From: an uncultured Clostridia bacterium
GTDB taxonomy: Bacteria; Bacillota; Clostridia; Christensenellales; Aristaeellaceae
Reading direction: 5' to 3'
Assembly: GCA_937894675.1 (NCBI GenBank)
Contig: CALCQO010000002.1
Coordinates: forward strand, 186,001 to 250,000
DNA: 64,000 nucleotides
The translations under genes and the position numbers were made by a program. The notes under the pieces are model-generated. The model saw nothing but the letters and a program-made list of their open reading frames with translations. It searched no databases and had not been told where the DNA came from. This document shows positions 33,636 to 41,571 of this stretch, in pieces (position 1 is the first letter of the stretch; each line of letters starts with the position of its first letter).

Positions 33636-35828
33636 ATGAACATCCTGCTGTTGATGGTATTGATCCCCTTTGTGATGTCCATCCCTGCTTTCTTCCTGGC
33701 AAAAAAGAGCCTGAAGGCAGGCTACGCCGTGCTGATACTGACCGCCGCCGCTGCCTTCGCGGGCGCTGTGTGGCTGTTCCTGGGCGCGCTGCAGAGCCGC
33801 TTTGCCTCGGACAGCCTGAGCGGCATCTGCTTCTTTGGCCTCACCTTCCGGGGGGACGGGTTCCGCAGCCTGTACGCCCTGATCCTCAGCTTCATGTGGC
33901 TGATGACCTCTTTGTTCAGCCCTCAGTACTTTGCCCACAGCCATAAGCATGGCCGCTATCTGTTCTTTACCCTGGTTACCCTGGGGGCGACCCTGGGGGT
34001 GTTCCTGTCCGATGATATTATTACCGCCTTTATCTTCTTTGAAATCATGTCCTTCAGCAGCTACCCCTGGGTAGCCCACGAGGAAACCCCCGGCGCCATG
34101 CGCGCCGCGGCCACCTACCTGGCTATCGCCATCCTGGGCGGCATGGCCATGCTGATGGGGCTGATGATGCTCTCCCCGGTGCTGGGCACCTTCCAGTTTG
34201 ACAATCTGGTAGCCGCCGCCCAGGCGCTTGAGGACAAGAGCGTTCTGTACCTGCCCTGCACCCTGATTTTGGCGGGCTTTGGCGCCAAAGCGGGTATGTT
34301 CCCCCTGCATGTGTGGCTGCCCAAGGCGCACCCCGTGGCGCCCGCCCCCGCAAGCGCCCTGCTGTCAGGCGCGCTGACCAAGGTTGGCATCTTCGGCATC
34401 CTGATTGTGTCCACCAGAATCCTGCTGCATGACACGGCCTGGGGCAACCTGCTGCTGATACTGGGATTGATTACCATGTTCGCCGGCGCCCTGCTGGCCC
34501 TGTTGTCGGTGGATTTGAAGCGCACCCTGGCCTGCTCCTCCATGAGCCAGATCGGCTTTATCCTGGCGGGCGTCGCCATGCAGAACCTGCTGGGCGAGCA
34601 TAACGCCCTGGCCGCCCAGGGCACCGTGCTGCACATGCTGAACCACAGTTTAATCAAGCTGTGCCTGTTCATGTGCGCCGGGGTGGTGTATCTGGGTCTG
34701 CATAAGCTGAACCTGAACGACATCCGCGGCTACGGCCGCAACAAGCCCTTCCTGCACCTGTGCTTCCTGATCGGTGCCGCTTCCATCAGCGGGGTGCCCA
34801 TGTTCTCGGGGTATATCTCCAAAACACTGCTGCATGAAAGCATGATTGAGTATGTGGTGCACCTTGACCACCTGGGGCAAAGCAGCTTCTGGTACGCCGC
34901 GGGGGAATGGGTGTTTGTGATTACCGGCGGCATGACCTTCGCCTACATGCTGAAACTGTATATCGCCATCTTCTGGCAGAAGCCGAACGCGGACCACCAG
35001 GCGCATCAGGAGGGGAAACGGTATCTGGCGCCCCTGTCCTACCTCGCGCTGCTGGGTTCGGCCGCTGTGCTGCTGGCGCTGGGTATTTTCCCCAACCAAA
35101 GCATGACACCGCTGGCCAACCTGTCCCTGCCCTTTGTTCAGGCCCATCCCCCCGAGCACGCGGTGGATTATTTCTCCCTGGTCAACCTGTTGGGCACGGG
35201 CAAGTCCCTGCTGATCGGGCTGGTGCTGTACCTGCTGGTAGTCAGAAGGTACCTGGCGCGCAAGCAGGAGGGGAGCCTTGTTTATCTGGACAGGAAACCC
35301 CAGTGGCTTGATTTGGAAGACACTGTGTACCGCCCGGGGCTGAAAGCATTGCTGACGGTGGGCAGCGGGTTTGCCGCTCTCTTCCACCGCTTGCCGGACT
35401 TTACCGGCAAGGCGGGCATCCGCGCCGTTCGGGGCGTGAGCGGTTTCCTGGCGTCCGTGCCGGATAAGCTGATCAGCGGCGGTTTGTGGCTGGGCAAGGC
35501 GGCAGCGATGATCCTGTCCGCCACCATGGACAGCGTAATGGCGCTGCTAGGCAATACCCTATTCCTGCCCCCCAAGGGAAGGAAGCCTGTGCCTGTGGGC
35601 AACCGCTTTACCTATACCCTGGGCCAGGTGTTCAACTTCTTCAGCGGCATGAAAAACCGCCTGCTGCGCCGCGCCCAGCCGGTGGTGCGTAAGTATACCT
35701 ATATCTTCGCCGCCCTCTGGCAGGAAGCGGTCACCGCCTTTGACCGGATGACCCATAGCCTGTCCTTCAGCCTGATGATGTTCTCCATCGGCCTGCTGGT
35801 GACCCTGATGTATCTGATGACACGATAA
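33636..35828 (+). CDS. Antiporter-like NuoL/MrpA-type subunit with extended C-terminus, fourth copy
   Basis: A 730-residue protein. Residues 1-500 form the antiporter module with Glu in AFIFFEIMSFSS, Lys in GFGAKAGMFPLHVWLP and Lys in GALTKVGIFG. After a further helix near 520, residues 545-700 are mostly soluble or amphipathic and lead to a final membrane helix (about 708-728). This recalls the long lateral-helix tails of NuoL, but I cannot prove homology. It is the last gene of the operon, and the structured intergenic repeat region begins 12 bases after its stop. Confidence 0.9.
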   Translation: MNILLLMVLIPFVMSIPAFFLAKKSLKAGYAVLILTAAAAFAGAVWLFLGALQSRFASDSLSGICFFGLTFRGDGFRSLYALILSFMWLMTSLFSPQYFAHSHKHGRYLFFTLVTLGATLGVFLSDDIITAFIFFEIMSFSSYPWVAHEETPGAMRAAATYLAIAILGGMAMLMGLMMLSPVLGTFQFDNLVAAAQALEDKSVLYLPCTLILAGFGAKAGMFPLHVWLPKAHPVAPAPASALLSGALTKVGIFGILIVSTRILLHDTAWGNLLLILGLITMFAGALLALLSVDLKRTLACSSMSQIGFILAGVAMQNLLGEHNALAAQGTVLHMLNHSLIKLCLFMCAGVVYLGLHKLNLNDIRGYGRNKPFLHLCFLIGAASISGVPMFSGYISKTLLHESMIEYVVHLDHLGQSSFWYAAGEWVFVITGGMTFAYMLKLYIAIFWQKPNADHQAHQEGKRYLAPLSYLALLGSAAVLLALGIFPNQSMTPLANLSLPFVQAHPPEHAVDYFSLVNLLGTGKSLLIGLVLYLLVVRRYLARKQEGSLVYLDRKPQWLDLEDTVYRPGLKALLTVGSGFAALFHRLPDFTGKAGIRAVRGVSGFLASVPDKLISGGLWLGKAAAMILSATMDSVMALLGNTLFLPPKGRKPVPVGNRFTYTLGQVFNFFSGMKNRLLRRAQPVVRKYTYIFAALWQEAVTAFDRMTHSLSFSLMMFSIGLLVTLMYLMTR

Positions 35829-36009
35829 GATTGCGGATTCCAAAGGGCATCATGCCCTTTGGTGGGGTGCAGGGGCAAAGCCCTCGTCGGAATACCCTTT
35901 GCTTCCTTTCCCGCTGGCTTTGCCTGCGGGAGGCGTTCGCGCCGGGATTCCTCCTCTCAAACGCAAGCGGGCTTGCGTTTGTGTCGGTACCCAGCCACCC
36001 CCGTACCCC

Positions 36010-36130
36010 AACAATCGAAAGCCTTCTTTCGATTGAAAGGAGCTGTCCCGTAGTGTATGCCTCCGATATGCTTGCATATCGGAAAAGGAACGGAGGGCAC
36101 GGCGACGCAACAGCGAAGCGTATTTTGCGG
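36010..36130 (+). repeat. Dispersed structured repeat, copy A
   Basis: Core of the repeat family: hairpin I CAATCGAAAG/CTTTCGATTG with CCTT loop (36012-36035), an enclosing stem CTGT..ACAG and CCGT..ACGG, hairpin II CCGATATGC/GCATATCGG (36063-36082), and a GGCGACG..GCGAAGCG tail. Related to 41281-41400 and 62461-62560. Confidence 0.8.
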
Positions 36131-36175
36131 CTGGATGGACAAAAGAATAGAACGCAAAGATTGTGAAAAGATTGC

Positions 36176-36207
36176 GGGGAAGAGATTTTTAAAAAAATCT
36201 CTTCCCC
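36176..36207. repeat. Perfect 15-bp inverted repeat
   Basis: GGGGAAGAGATTTTT (36176-36190) and AAAAATCTCTTCCCC (36193-36207) are exact complements separated by AA. It is not followed by a T-run outside the stem on either strand. Confidence 0.85.
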
Positions 36208-36270
36208 GTACCCCATCTCAAAAACTTTAATAAAGATTCCTTCCCAAATGATATAATCGCTTCCCATTGA

Positions 36271-36297
36271 GAAAGCGCCTCCGGCTGAGGCGCTTTC
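36271..36297. terminator. Hairpin between the Mrp operon and the convergent wall-protein gene
   Basis: GAAAGCGCCTC (36271-36281) and GAGGCGCTTTC (36287-36297) form a perfect 11-bp stem with a 5-base loop; a pyrimidine-rich but not pure T tract follows on the plus strand. Probably a terminator for plus-strand transcription. Confidence 0.5.
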
Positions 36298-36348
36298 CGT
36301 TCCCTTGTTCCTTCTTCCTTCTGCTCTTGTTTATGAATCGAATCGGTG

Positions 36349-38508
36349 TCAGTTGGAGAGGGTTTCCCCGGTCATGTTCTTCCACGCGTTGCGTATGGCC
36401 TTCTGGTTGCTGACGCCGTAGTTGGGGTCGTTGCGCTGGGTTTCATCCATGTCCCGAAGGAAGTGGATGCACAGGTGGCCGCCAAAGCCGTTGTCGGTGA
36501 TGCCGCCGTTTAAGTGGGGGCGGTTGTGCATGGCCGCCAGGGTCCAGGTGCCGCTGGGCAGCTGCACATACACCACATTGACATTCCAGGAGGGGGCGCC
36601 GAAAGCGCGGTTCATCAGCTGGGTATCCTTCCAGGTGAGGGGCTCGGAGTCGGCGTGGGCGCCTAGGGAATAGAAGCGGATGTCAAAGGCGATGCCGCTG
36701 GCGGGATGGTAAACCTTGACGGTCTGCCCGCCCCGCACGCTGGGCCTGATATCCTTGTACCAGTGCAGCAGCTTCACGCTGCCCGAGGACACGCCCTGGC
36801 CTTTGCCCGCGTCAGAGGGGAGGGAGGACACCGGGGTGTCGTACCCCTTGGCCCCCGCGGAATACAGCACCTGCTGCATGGCGGGGTTGGCGATGCCCGA
36901 AATGGTCAGCCCGTTGCGCTGCTGGAAGCCCACCACTGCCTGGTGGGTGGCCACGTCATAGGTGCCGTTGGTTTTCAGGGGATAGCCCAGCTCCTTTAAG
37001 CGGGACTGCAGCATGGCGATGTTGGTTCTGCCGCCGCTGTCGGAATTGTCGATCTTCAGGGTGGTATAGCTGGTGGGGGTGCTGCCCGCGGGCTTAGCGG
37101 CGGAGGATAGCAGCATGCTGTGGGTCTGACCGCCGCAGACACCGTCTGCCGTCAGCCCGTTGAGGGCCTGGAACTTGGCCACCGCGTCCCTGGTGGCGGC
37201 GTCGTAAGTGCTGTTTTCCTTGACCGTGTATTTGAGGGCGTTCAGGCGCTTCTGCACCGCCAGCACATCCTCGCCCTGCATGTTCAGCCGCAGGGTGCGG
37301 GTTTCGGGGGCTGTTGTCGCCGCCGGGGGCTGGGTAGCGCTCTGACCAACGGGGGTAACGGTTAAATACTTGGTCATCACATAGCCCGCGCGGCCGTTGT
37401 AGGCAACCCTGCACCAGTCGCTGCCGTACTGATAAACGCTCAGGACGGTGCCGTGGGGGATGTCCGTCAGGTAGCTGTTGTTGGTGTTGGGGGCGGAGCG
37501 GAAATTGAGGCTGCGCTTGTTCTGGGTAGCCACCACGGCGGTATGGGTCACGCTGTCCTGCTGGGGGGCGGGGGTGGCCGCCGGCGGGGCGGTGGCGATG
37601 GGGGCGGAAGCATCCGCCATGGCCAGAAAACTGGTCATCACATAGCCGCCCATGCCCTGATAGGTAACGCGGCACCAGGTGCCCAGCTTCTCCATTACCG
37701 GAACCTCAGCGCCGTAGGGAATGGTGCGCACCACATTGCGGGAGCCGGCGTTCTGCGGCGTGCTGCGCATGTTAAGGCTGCCCCGGTTGCCGGTGACCAC
37801 CCGGGCGGTGGTGATGGCATTGTTCTGCTGGGGCGGCGCGGAGGCGGCGGGTGGGTTGGTGGCCGCGGGAGGCGCGGAGGCCTGGGGGGCGGCGGTGGCC
37901 TGGGCGGTGTAGGCGACAGCGGAAGAAGAGAACAGCCTGTCCAGGGTACCCTGGCCGGCGACGCCGTCCGCCTTTAAACCGTTGAGCTGCTGAAAGAGGA
38001 TCACCGCGTCCCGGGTGCCGCGGCCGAACACCGCGTCCGCCTTGGCAAGGGGATAATTCAGCGCCATCAGGCGCTGCTGCATCAGGCGCACGCCATTGGC
38101 TTCATCCCCCATGCGGTACTGGCCCTTGATGGGCGAGCCGCTCTGGGCGGGGAGAGGCTGCTGAACGGGGGCTGCCTCCTGCCCGGAGGACAGGGGCGCG
38201 CTGGCCTTGGTATCATAATCAAACTGGGGAGCCAGTTGGAACAGCAGCGACAGGGTGTTTACCCCCGCCAGACCGTCGGCTTTCAGCCTGCGGCTGGTCT
38301 GGAAGGCTTTCACCGTCTGCTCCGTCATGGCGCCGTACTTGCCGTCAGCAGCCAAAGGGTACTGCAGGTAGGCCAGCGCCTGCTGCATCCGCATGACTTC
38401 CGTGCTGTTTTCACCGGGCCGCAGGGTGCGGTAATCCGCCAGGGCGGTGGCCGCGGCGGCACACAGGGCGATAGCCAGGCAGAGGACGCGCTTCATTCGC
38501 TGTTGCAT
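36349..38508 (-). CDS. Secreted peptidoglycan-binding/SH3 repeat protein
   Basis: A 719-residue exported protein. A signal peptide follows a short start (MKRVLCLAIALCAAAATALA). It then has a peptidoglycan_binding_1 repeat (about residues 25-85), a second (130-190), two bacterial SH3 domains (about 235-300 and 330-385), two more peptidoglycan-binding repeats (about 410-560), and a distinct C-terminal domain (about 590-719) containing HADSEPLTW and GGHLCIHF. The latter recalls, but does not match, the SHGCIR catalytic loop of L,D-transpeptidases. I place the start at the ATG at 38508: the promoter at 38545-38573 would put the transcript start on the more upstream ATG (38538). Confidence 0.82.
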   Translation of the reverse strand: MQQRMKRVLCLAIALCAAAATALADYRTLRPGENSTEVMRMQQALAYLQYPLAADGKYGAMTEQTVKAFQTSRRLKADGLAGVNTLSLLFQLAPQFDYDTKASAPLSSGQEAAPVQQPLPAQSGSPIKGQYRMGDEANGVRLMQQRLMALNYPLAKADAVFGRGTRDAVILFQQLNGLKADGVAGQGTLDRLFSSSAVAYTAQATAAPQASAPPAATNPPAASAPPQQNNAITTARVVTGNRGSLNMRSTPQNAGSRNVVRTIPYGAEVPVMEKLGTWCRVTYQGMGGYVMTSFLAMADASAPIATAPPAATPAPQQDSVTHTAVVATQNKRSLNFRSAPNTNNSYLTDIPHGTVLSVYQYGSDWCRVAYNGRAGYVMTKYLTVTPVGQSATQPPAATTAPETRTLRLNMQGEDVLAVQKRLNALKYTVKENSTYDAATRDAVAKFQALNGLTADGVCGGQTHSMLLSSAAKPAGSTPTSYTTLKIDNSDSGGRTNIAMLQSRLKELGYPLKTNGTYDVATHQAVVGFQQRNGLTISGIANPAMQQVLYSAGAKGYDTPVSSLPSDAGKGQGVSSGSVKLLHWYKDIRPSVRGGQTVKVYHPASGIAFDIRFYSLGAHADSEPLTWKDTQLMNRAFGAPSWNVNVVYVQLPSGTWTLAAMHNRPHLNGGITDNGFGGHLCIHFLRDMDETQRNDPNYGVSNQKAIRNAWKNMTGETLSN

Positions 38509-38544
38509 GGATGGTTCACCACATTTCCAGAATTTCATGAGCGC

Positions 38545-38573
38545 ATTGTATCACATTGCGTCTTTATTGTAAA
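38545..38573 (-). promoter_or_regulatory. Promoter of the peptidoglycan-binding protein gene
   Basis: On the minus strand TTTACA (38573-38568), 17-base spacer, TACAAT (38550-38545). Confidence 0.75.
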
Positions 38574-38624
38574 CCATTATTACGGAACTGTTACAACTTG
38601 TTTCTGTTGGTTGTTATCCCTTTC

Positions 38625-38653
38625 TTGACAGCCCACCTGCGCCCTCTTATAAT
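38625..38653 (+). promoter_or_regulatory. Consensus promoter of the DUF5050-like gene
   Basis: TTGACA (38625-38630), 17-base spacer, TATAAT (38648-38653): a perfect sigma-A consensus, 29 bases before the start codon at 38683. It is divergent from the promoter at 38545-38573. Confidence 0.9.
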
Positions 38654-38682
38654 GAAAGCCGGTATCACCAAAGGAGCAATGT

Positions 38683-40002
38683 ATGAAGAAAAGTTTATTT
38701 TTCCTGGCCGTCCTGGTGCTGGTGCTTTTATCCGGGGCGGCGCTGGCCGCCTCCCCCCCTGTGTTTGAGACACAGGAACTGCCCGACGGCATGGCCGGGG
38801 TGTTTTATAACGCCAAAATTGTCGCCAAGGGCACGGGGGACGTGAAGTATACACTGTCCTACTACAACGACGGCACCAGCGGCTACCCCGCCGGAATGAA
38901 GATGACCTCCACCGGCACACTGTACGGCAACCCCTCCTCCCCTGGCACCTACGAGTTTGTGGTGTGCGCCGCCTGCGGGGTGGATGAGACCTACAAGACC
39001 TACTCCATCACGGTGAAGGAGTATGACGAAAGCAAGCTGGCAAGGGGCGGCACCAACCCCGCCATCATCGGCGACGGCACGGACAGCAACGTGGGCATCA
39101 GCAACGCCTTAAGCGGCGGCCGCGCCGCCATGGTGGGCGATACCATCTACTTTATCAACAACAAGGGGCTGCTCTACCAAAGTCAGGCACCCTTTGAAAA
39201 GCCCAGCCTGCGCTTTAAGGCCGCCGCCTACGACCTGATGGACGCACGCGGCAACAACCTGTACTACTACCAGCGCTACCTGAACGAGCGGGGCACGGCG
39301 GAAGACTACAGCGACTACAAGTATGTCACCCGCATCGCTCGGGATCCCCTGGGGGACAAGGGGCGCAGCACCCTGCTGGAGCTGAGCCAGAAGGAAGCCG
39401 CCACCCTGACGGTGACAGGGCAGGTGATCCTGTTTATCAAGGGCGAGGAAAACGGCGTGATGACCCGCATCCCCCTGGAGGGGGGCATGGAAACCCAGCT
39501 GCATGTGTACAACTGCGGCAGGGAGATGTATGCCACCAAGGCGCTGCCCTATAAGGGGTATGCCTACTTTATCGCCGAGAACGACGGGCACCTGTACCGG
39601 GCGTACCTGGACGGGCAATTGGCTCAGAAGCTGACGGATATGAAGGTGAACTCCTTCACCATCGCCCGCTTCAGCGGCCGGGACATCCTGTGCTATACCA
39701 ACGAAAAGGACGAGCTGTACGCCTCCCAGCCCGACGGGCTGCTGGCCCAACGCCTAGGGGATTTACGGGGCACCATGCTCAACGCCGACAGCGACTTTCT
39801 GTACTTCCTGGATAAGGACAACAAATACCGCCCCTCCCGCCTGCGCCTGCCGGAGTTTGACAAGGTGGAGCAGCTCAGCGACATCGCGGGCGATCAATTG
39901 TACGTGTTTGAGGAAGGCGTTCTCTGGCGCAAGCGCAAGGCGCGGCAGTTCTACTTTATTGGCCAAGGCGCGGCGGAGGCCGTGCGTTTGAATAAGGAGT
40001 AA
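38683..40002 (+). CDS. Secreted Ig-like plus DUF5050-like beta-propeller protein
   Basis: A 439-residue exported protein. A signal peptide (MKKSLFFLAVLVLVLLSGAA, cleavage after about residue 22) is followed by a putative Ig-like domain (about 25-110, PDGMAGVFYNAKI and MTSTGTLYGNPSSPGTYEF), then a repeat-rich region of short beta blades with GDTIYFIN, NNLYYYQ, GHLYRAYLDG and DSDFLYFLD patterns, the DUF5050 type. Such proteins are common in clostridial envelopes; no ligand is known to me. It has a consensus promoter, and the DUF362 gene starts 11 bases after it, so the two are co-transcribed. Confidence 0.82.
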   Translation: MKKSLFFLAVLVLVLLSGAALAASPPVFETQELPDGMAGVFYNAKIVAKGTGDVKYTLSYYNDGTSGYPAGMKMTSTGTLYGNPSSPGTYEFVVCAACGVDETYKTYSITVKEYDESKLARGGTNPAIIGDGTDSNVGISNALSGGRAAMVGDTIYFINNKGLLYQSQAPFEKPSLRFKAAAYDLMDARGNNLYYYQRYLNERGTAEDYSDYKYVTRIARDPLGDKGRSTLLELSQKEAATLTVTGQVILFIKGEENGVMTRIPLEGGMETQLHVYNCGREMYATKALPYKGYAYFIAENDGHLYRAYLDGQLAQKLTDMKVNSFTIARFSGRDILCYTNEKDELYASQPDGLLAQRLGDLRGTMLNADSDFLYFLDKDNKYRPSRLRLPEFDKVEQLSDIAGDQLYVFEEGVLWRKRKARQFYFIGQGAAEAVRLNKE

Positions 40003-40013
40003 GGAGATTTTTT

Positions 40014-41123
40014 ATGAGCGCTTCCAAGGTGTATTTTACCAATTTCCGGGCTCACAATTTTGAGAACATGCTGGATAAGCTGCGCCGGTTGTGCAAGACA
40101 GCGGGCATGGAGAGCATGGACTTCCAGGACAAGTTTACCGCCATCAAGATGCACTTTGGCGAGCCGGGCAACCTGGCCTTCCTGCGGCCTAACTACGCCC
40201 GGGTGCTGGTGGACTATGTAAAGAAACTGGGCGGCAAGCCCTACCTGACCGACTGCAACACCCTGTATGTGGGCATGCGCTCCAACGCCGTGGATCATCT
40301 GCAGGCGGCGGACTTCAACGGCTTCACCCCCCAGACGGTGGGCTGCCATGTGCTCATCGGCGATGGCCTGAAGGGTACGGATGAGGTGCATGTGCCGGTG
40401 AAGGGCGACTATGTGCGCTCGGCCAAGATTGGGCGCGCGGTGATGGACGCGGACGTGTTCCTGTCGCTGACGCACTTTAAGGGGCATGAAGCCGCGGGCT
40501 TTGGCGGCGCGCTGAAGAACATCGGCATGGGCTGCGGCTCCTTTGACGGCAAGAAAGAGATGCACGCTTCCAGCAACCCGGCGGTGGACCGCTCGGGGTG
40601 CGTGGGCTGCGGCATCTGTATTGAGAACTGCGCCCATGGCGCCATCAAGATGGATGAAGGCAAGGCGGCGATTGATACCTCCAAGTGCGTGGGCTGCGGG
40701 CGGTGCGTGGGCGCCTGCCCGGAGAAGACCATTCACTTTATGAACGACCAGGCCAATGAGATCCTGGTGAAAAAGATCGCCGAGTACGCCCAGGCGGTGC
40801 TGGACGGGCGGCCTCACTTCCATGTGTCGCTGATTATGGATGTGTCCCCCTACTGCGACTGCCACGCGGAGAATGACGCGCCGATCATCCCGGATATCGG
40901 CATGCTGGCCTCCTTTGACCCGGTGGCGCTGGACCAGGCGTGCGCGGATCTGGCGAACAAGGAAAAGCCCATCCGCGGCAGCATGCTGGACGAGATGAGC
41001 CATACCAACCCGGGGGATCATTTCAACGCCATTTTCAATGATACCAACTGGCAAGTGGGCCTGGAACACGCGGAAAAGCTGGGCATCGGCACCAGAGAGT
41101 ATGAGTTAATCGACATCAAATAG
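40014..41123 (+). CDS. DUF362 domain protein with two 4Fe-4S clusters
   Basis: A 369-residue protein. A DUF362 domain (about residues 1-185 and 260-369, with KMHFGEPGNL and THFKGHEAAGFGG) is interrupted by a bacterial two-cluster ferredoxin segment: CVGCGICIENC and CVGCGRCVGACP (about residues 197-242), each CxxCxxCxxxC, enough for two 4Fe-4S clusters. Family members are thought to be redox proteins, but their reaction is not known. No signal peptide is visible. It follows the DUF5050-like gene after 11 bases, and the structured repeat region begins 9 bases after its stop. Confidence 0.88.
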   Translation: MSASKVYFTNFRAHNFENMLDKLRRLCKTAGMESMDFQDKFTAIKMHFGEPGNLAFLRPNYARVLVDYVKKLGGKPYLTDCNTLYVGMRSNAVDHLQAADFNGFTPQTVGCHVLIGDGLKGTDEVHVPVKGDYVRSAKIGRAVMDADVFLSLTHFKGHEAAGFGGALKNIGMGCGSFDGKKEMHASSNPAVDRSGCVGCGICIENCAHGAIKMDEGKAAIDTSKCVGCGRCVGACPEKTIHFMNDQANEILVKKIAEYAQAVLDGRPHFHVSLIMDVSPYCDCHAENDAPIIPDIGMLASFDPVALDQACADLANKEKPIRGSMLDEMSHTNPGDHFNAIFNDTNWQVGLEHAEKLGIGTREYELIDIK

Positions 41124-41132
41124 TGGGGGTTT

Positions 41133-41266
41133 CCAAAGGGACGGAATGAGCCGCCGCCAGTGGCGGATGAAGGCGAATGGAAGTCCAATGAAGCAGGGAA
41201 TGCCCAGCCGAACTACTGTGAGGCTGGGCATGACCATGCTGAATTGTGGTCATCATTCCCCTTTGG
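41133..41266 (+). repeat. Branched 134-base inverted repeat in region B
   Basis: Outer stem CCAAAGG (41133-41139)/CCTTTGG (41260-41266), 3-base bulge, then GGAATGA (41143-41149)/TCATTCC (41253-41259). Inside are TGCCCAGCC (41201-41209)/GGCTGGGCA (41222-41230) and ATGACCA/TGGTCAT, so it can fold as a multi-branched structure. Confidence 0.7.
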
Positions 41267-41280
41267 TGGGACGTGCCCCA

Positions 41281-41400
41281 CCCATCGAAAGCCTGCTTTC
41301 GATGGTAAGGAGCTGCCCCGCAGTGCATGACTCCGATATGCTTGCATATCGGAAAAGGAACGAAGGGTGCGGCGACGCAGCAGCGAAGCGAATTTTGCGA
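41281..41400 (+). repeat. Dispersed structured repeat, copy B
   Basis: Hairpin I CCATCGAAAG/CTTTCGATGG (about 41282-41305), enclosing stems CTGC..GCAG and CCGC..GCGG, hairpin II CCGATATGC/GCATATCGG and the GGCGACG..GCGAAGCG tail. Compared with copy A, paired bases change together at three places. Confidence 0.8.
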
Positions 41401-41536
41401 TAAACCGGACAAGAGATAGATGTGCATACGCCAACATACTATAAGTTGGGTACGCGTACCTTCCAACCTGTGCCGACCACCGCAAAAGGTGCTTCGCTGT
41501 TTTACTGCGTTCTCTTCTGGGCTTTGCCCAGACCCA

Positions 41537-41561
41537 CCCAAGGGGGATGATTCCCCTTGGG
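41537..41561 (-). terminator. Hairpin just after the tpl stop
   Basis: CCCAAGGGG (41537-41545), 7-base loop, CCCCTTGGG (41553-41561), 10 bases past the tpl stop codon. There is no T-run, so a terminator role is uncertain; it resembles the CCAAAGGG hairpins that start regions A and B. Confidence 0.4.
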
Positions 41562-41571
41562 GAACCCGCAA

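Larger units (their letters stand above)
35829..36348. other. 520-bp intergenic region made of inverted repeats
   Basis: No credible gene. It holds at least six hairpins in order: CCAAAGGGCAT/ATGCCCTTTGG (35840-35862), CCCGCTGGC/GCCTGCGGG near 35911-35931, CAAACGCAAGC/GCTTGCGTTTG (35958-35981), CAATCGAAAG/CTTTCGATTG (36012-36035), CCGATATGC/GCATATCGG (36063-36082), GGGGAAGAGATTTTT with its exact complement (36176-36207), and GAAAGCGCCTC/GAGGCGCTTTC (36271-36297). Short frames here are open on both strands but look like by-products of the palindromes. Confidence 0.8.
41124..41571. other. 448-bp intergenic region between convergent genes, built of repeats
   Basis: No credible gene. It opens with CCAAAGG at 41133 and its partner CCTTTGG at 41260-41266, enclosing nested hairpins, then the structured repeat copy B, the perfect palindrome GGTACGCGTACC (41449-41460), CTGGGCTTTGCCCAG (about 41518-41532), and closes with CCCAAGGGG/CCCCTTGGG (41537-41561) 10 bases from the tpl stop. 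Confidence 0.8.

Noticed and set aside
35831..36166. Open frame on the plus strand, partly similar to frames at 41146-41403 and 62354 onward (shared peptide like TIESLLSIERS)
   Set aside because: The similarity follows from the palindromic repeat; hairpin I and II are conserved by pairing, the minus strand is open as well, there is no ribosome site, and copy C diverges in protein sequence beyond the hairpins.
36176..36207. Ordinary terminator of the Mrp operon
   Set aside because: It lies about 350 bases beyond the last gene, and the T-run is inside the stem rather than after it; listed as an inverted repeat instead.
38509..38538. Start of the peptidoglycan-binding protein at the upstream ATG (38538)
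   Set aside because: The promoter places the transcript start at about that position, leaving no leader or ribosome site; the ATG at 38508 is followed by a normal signal peptide.
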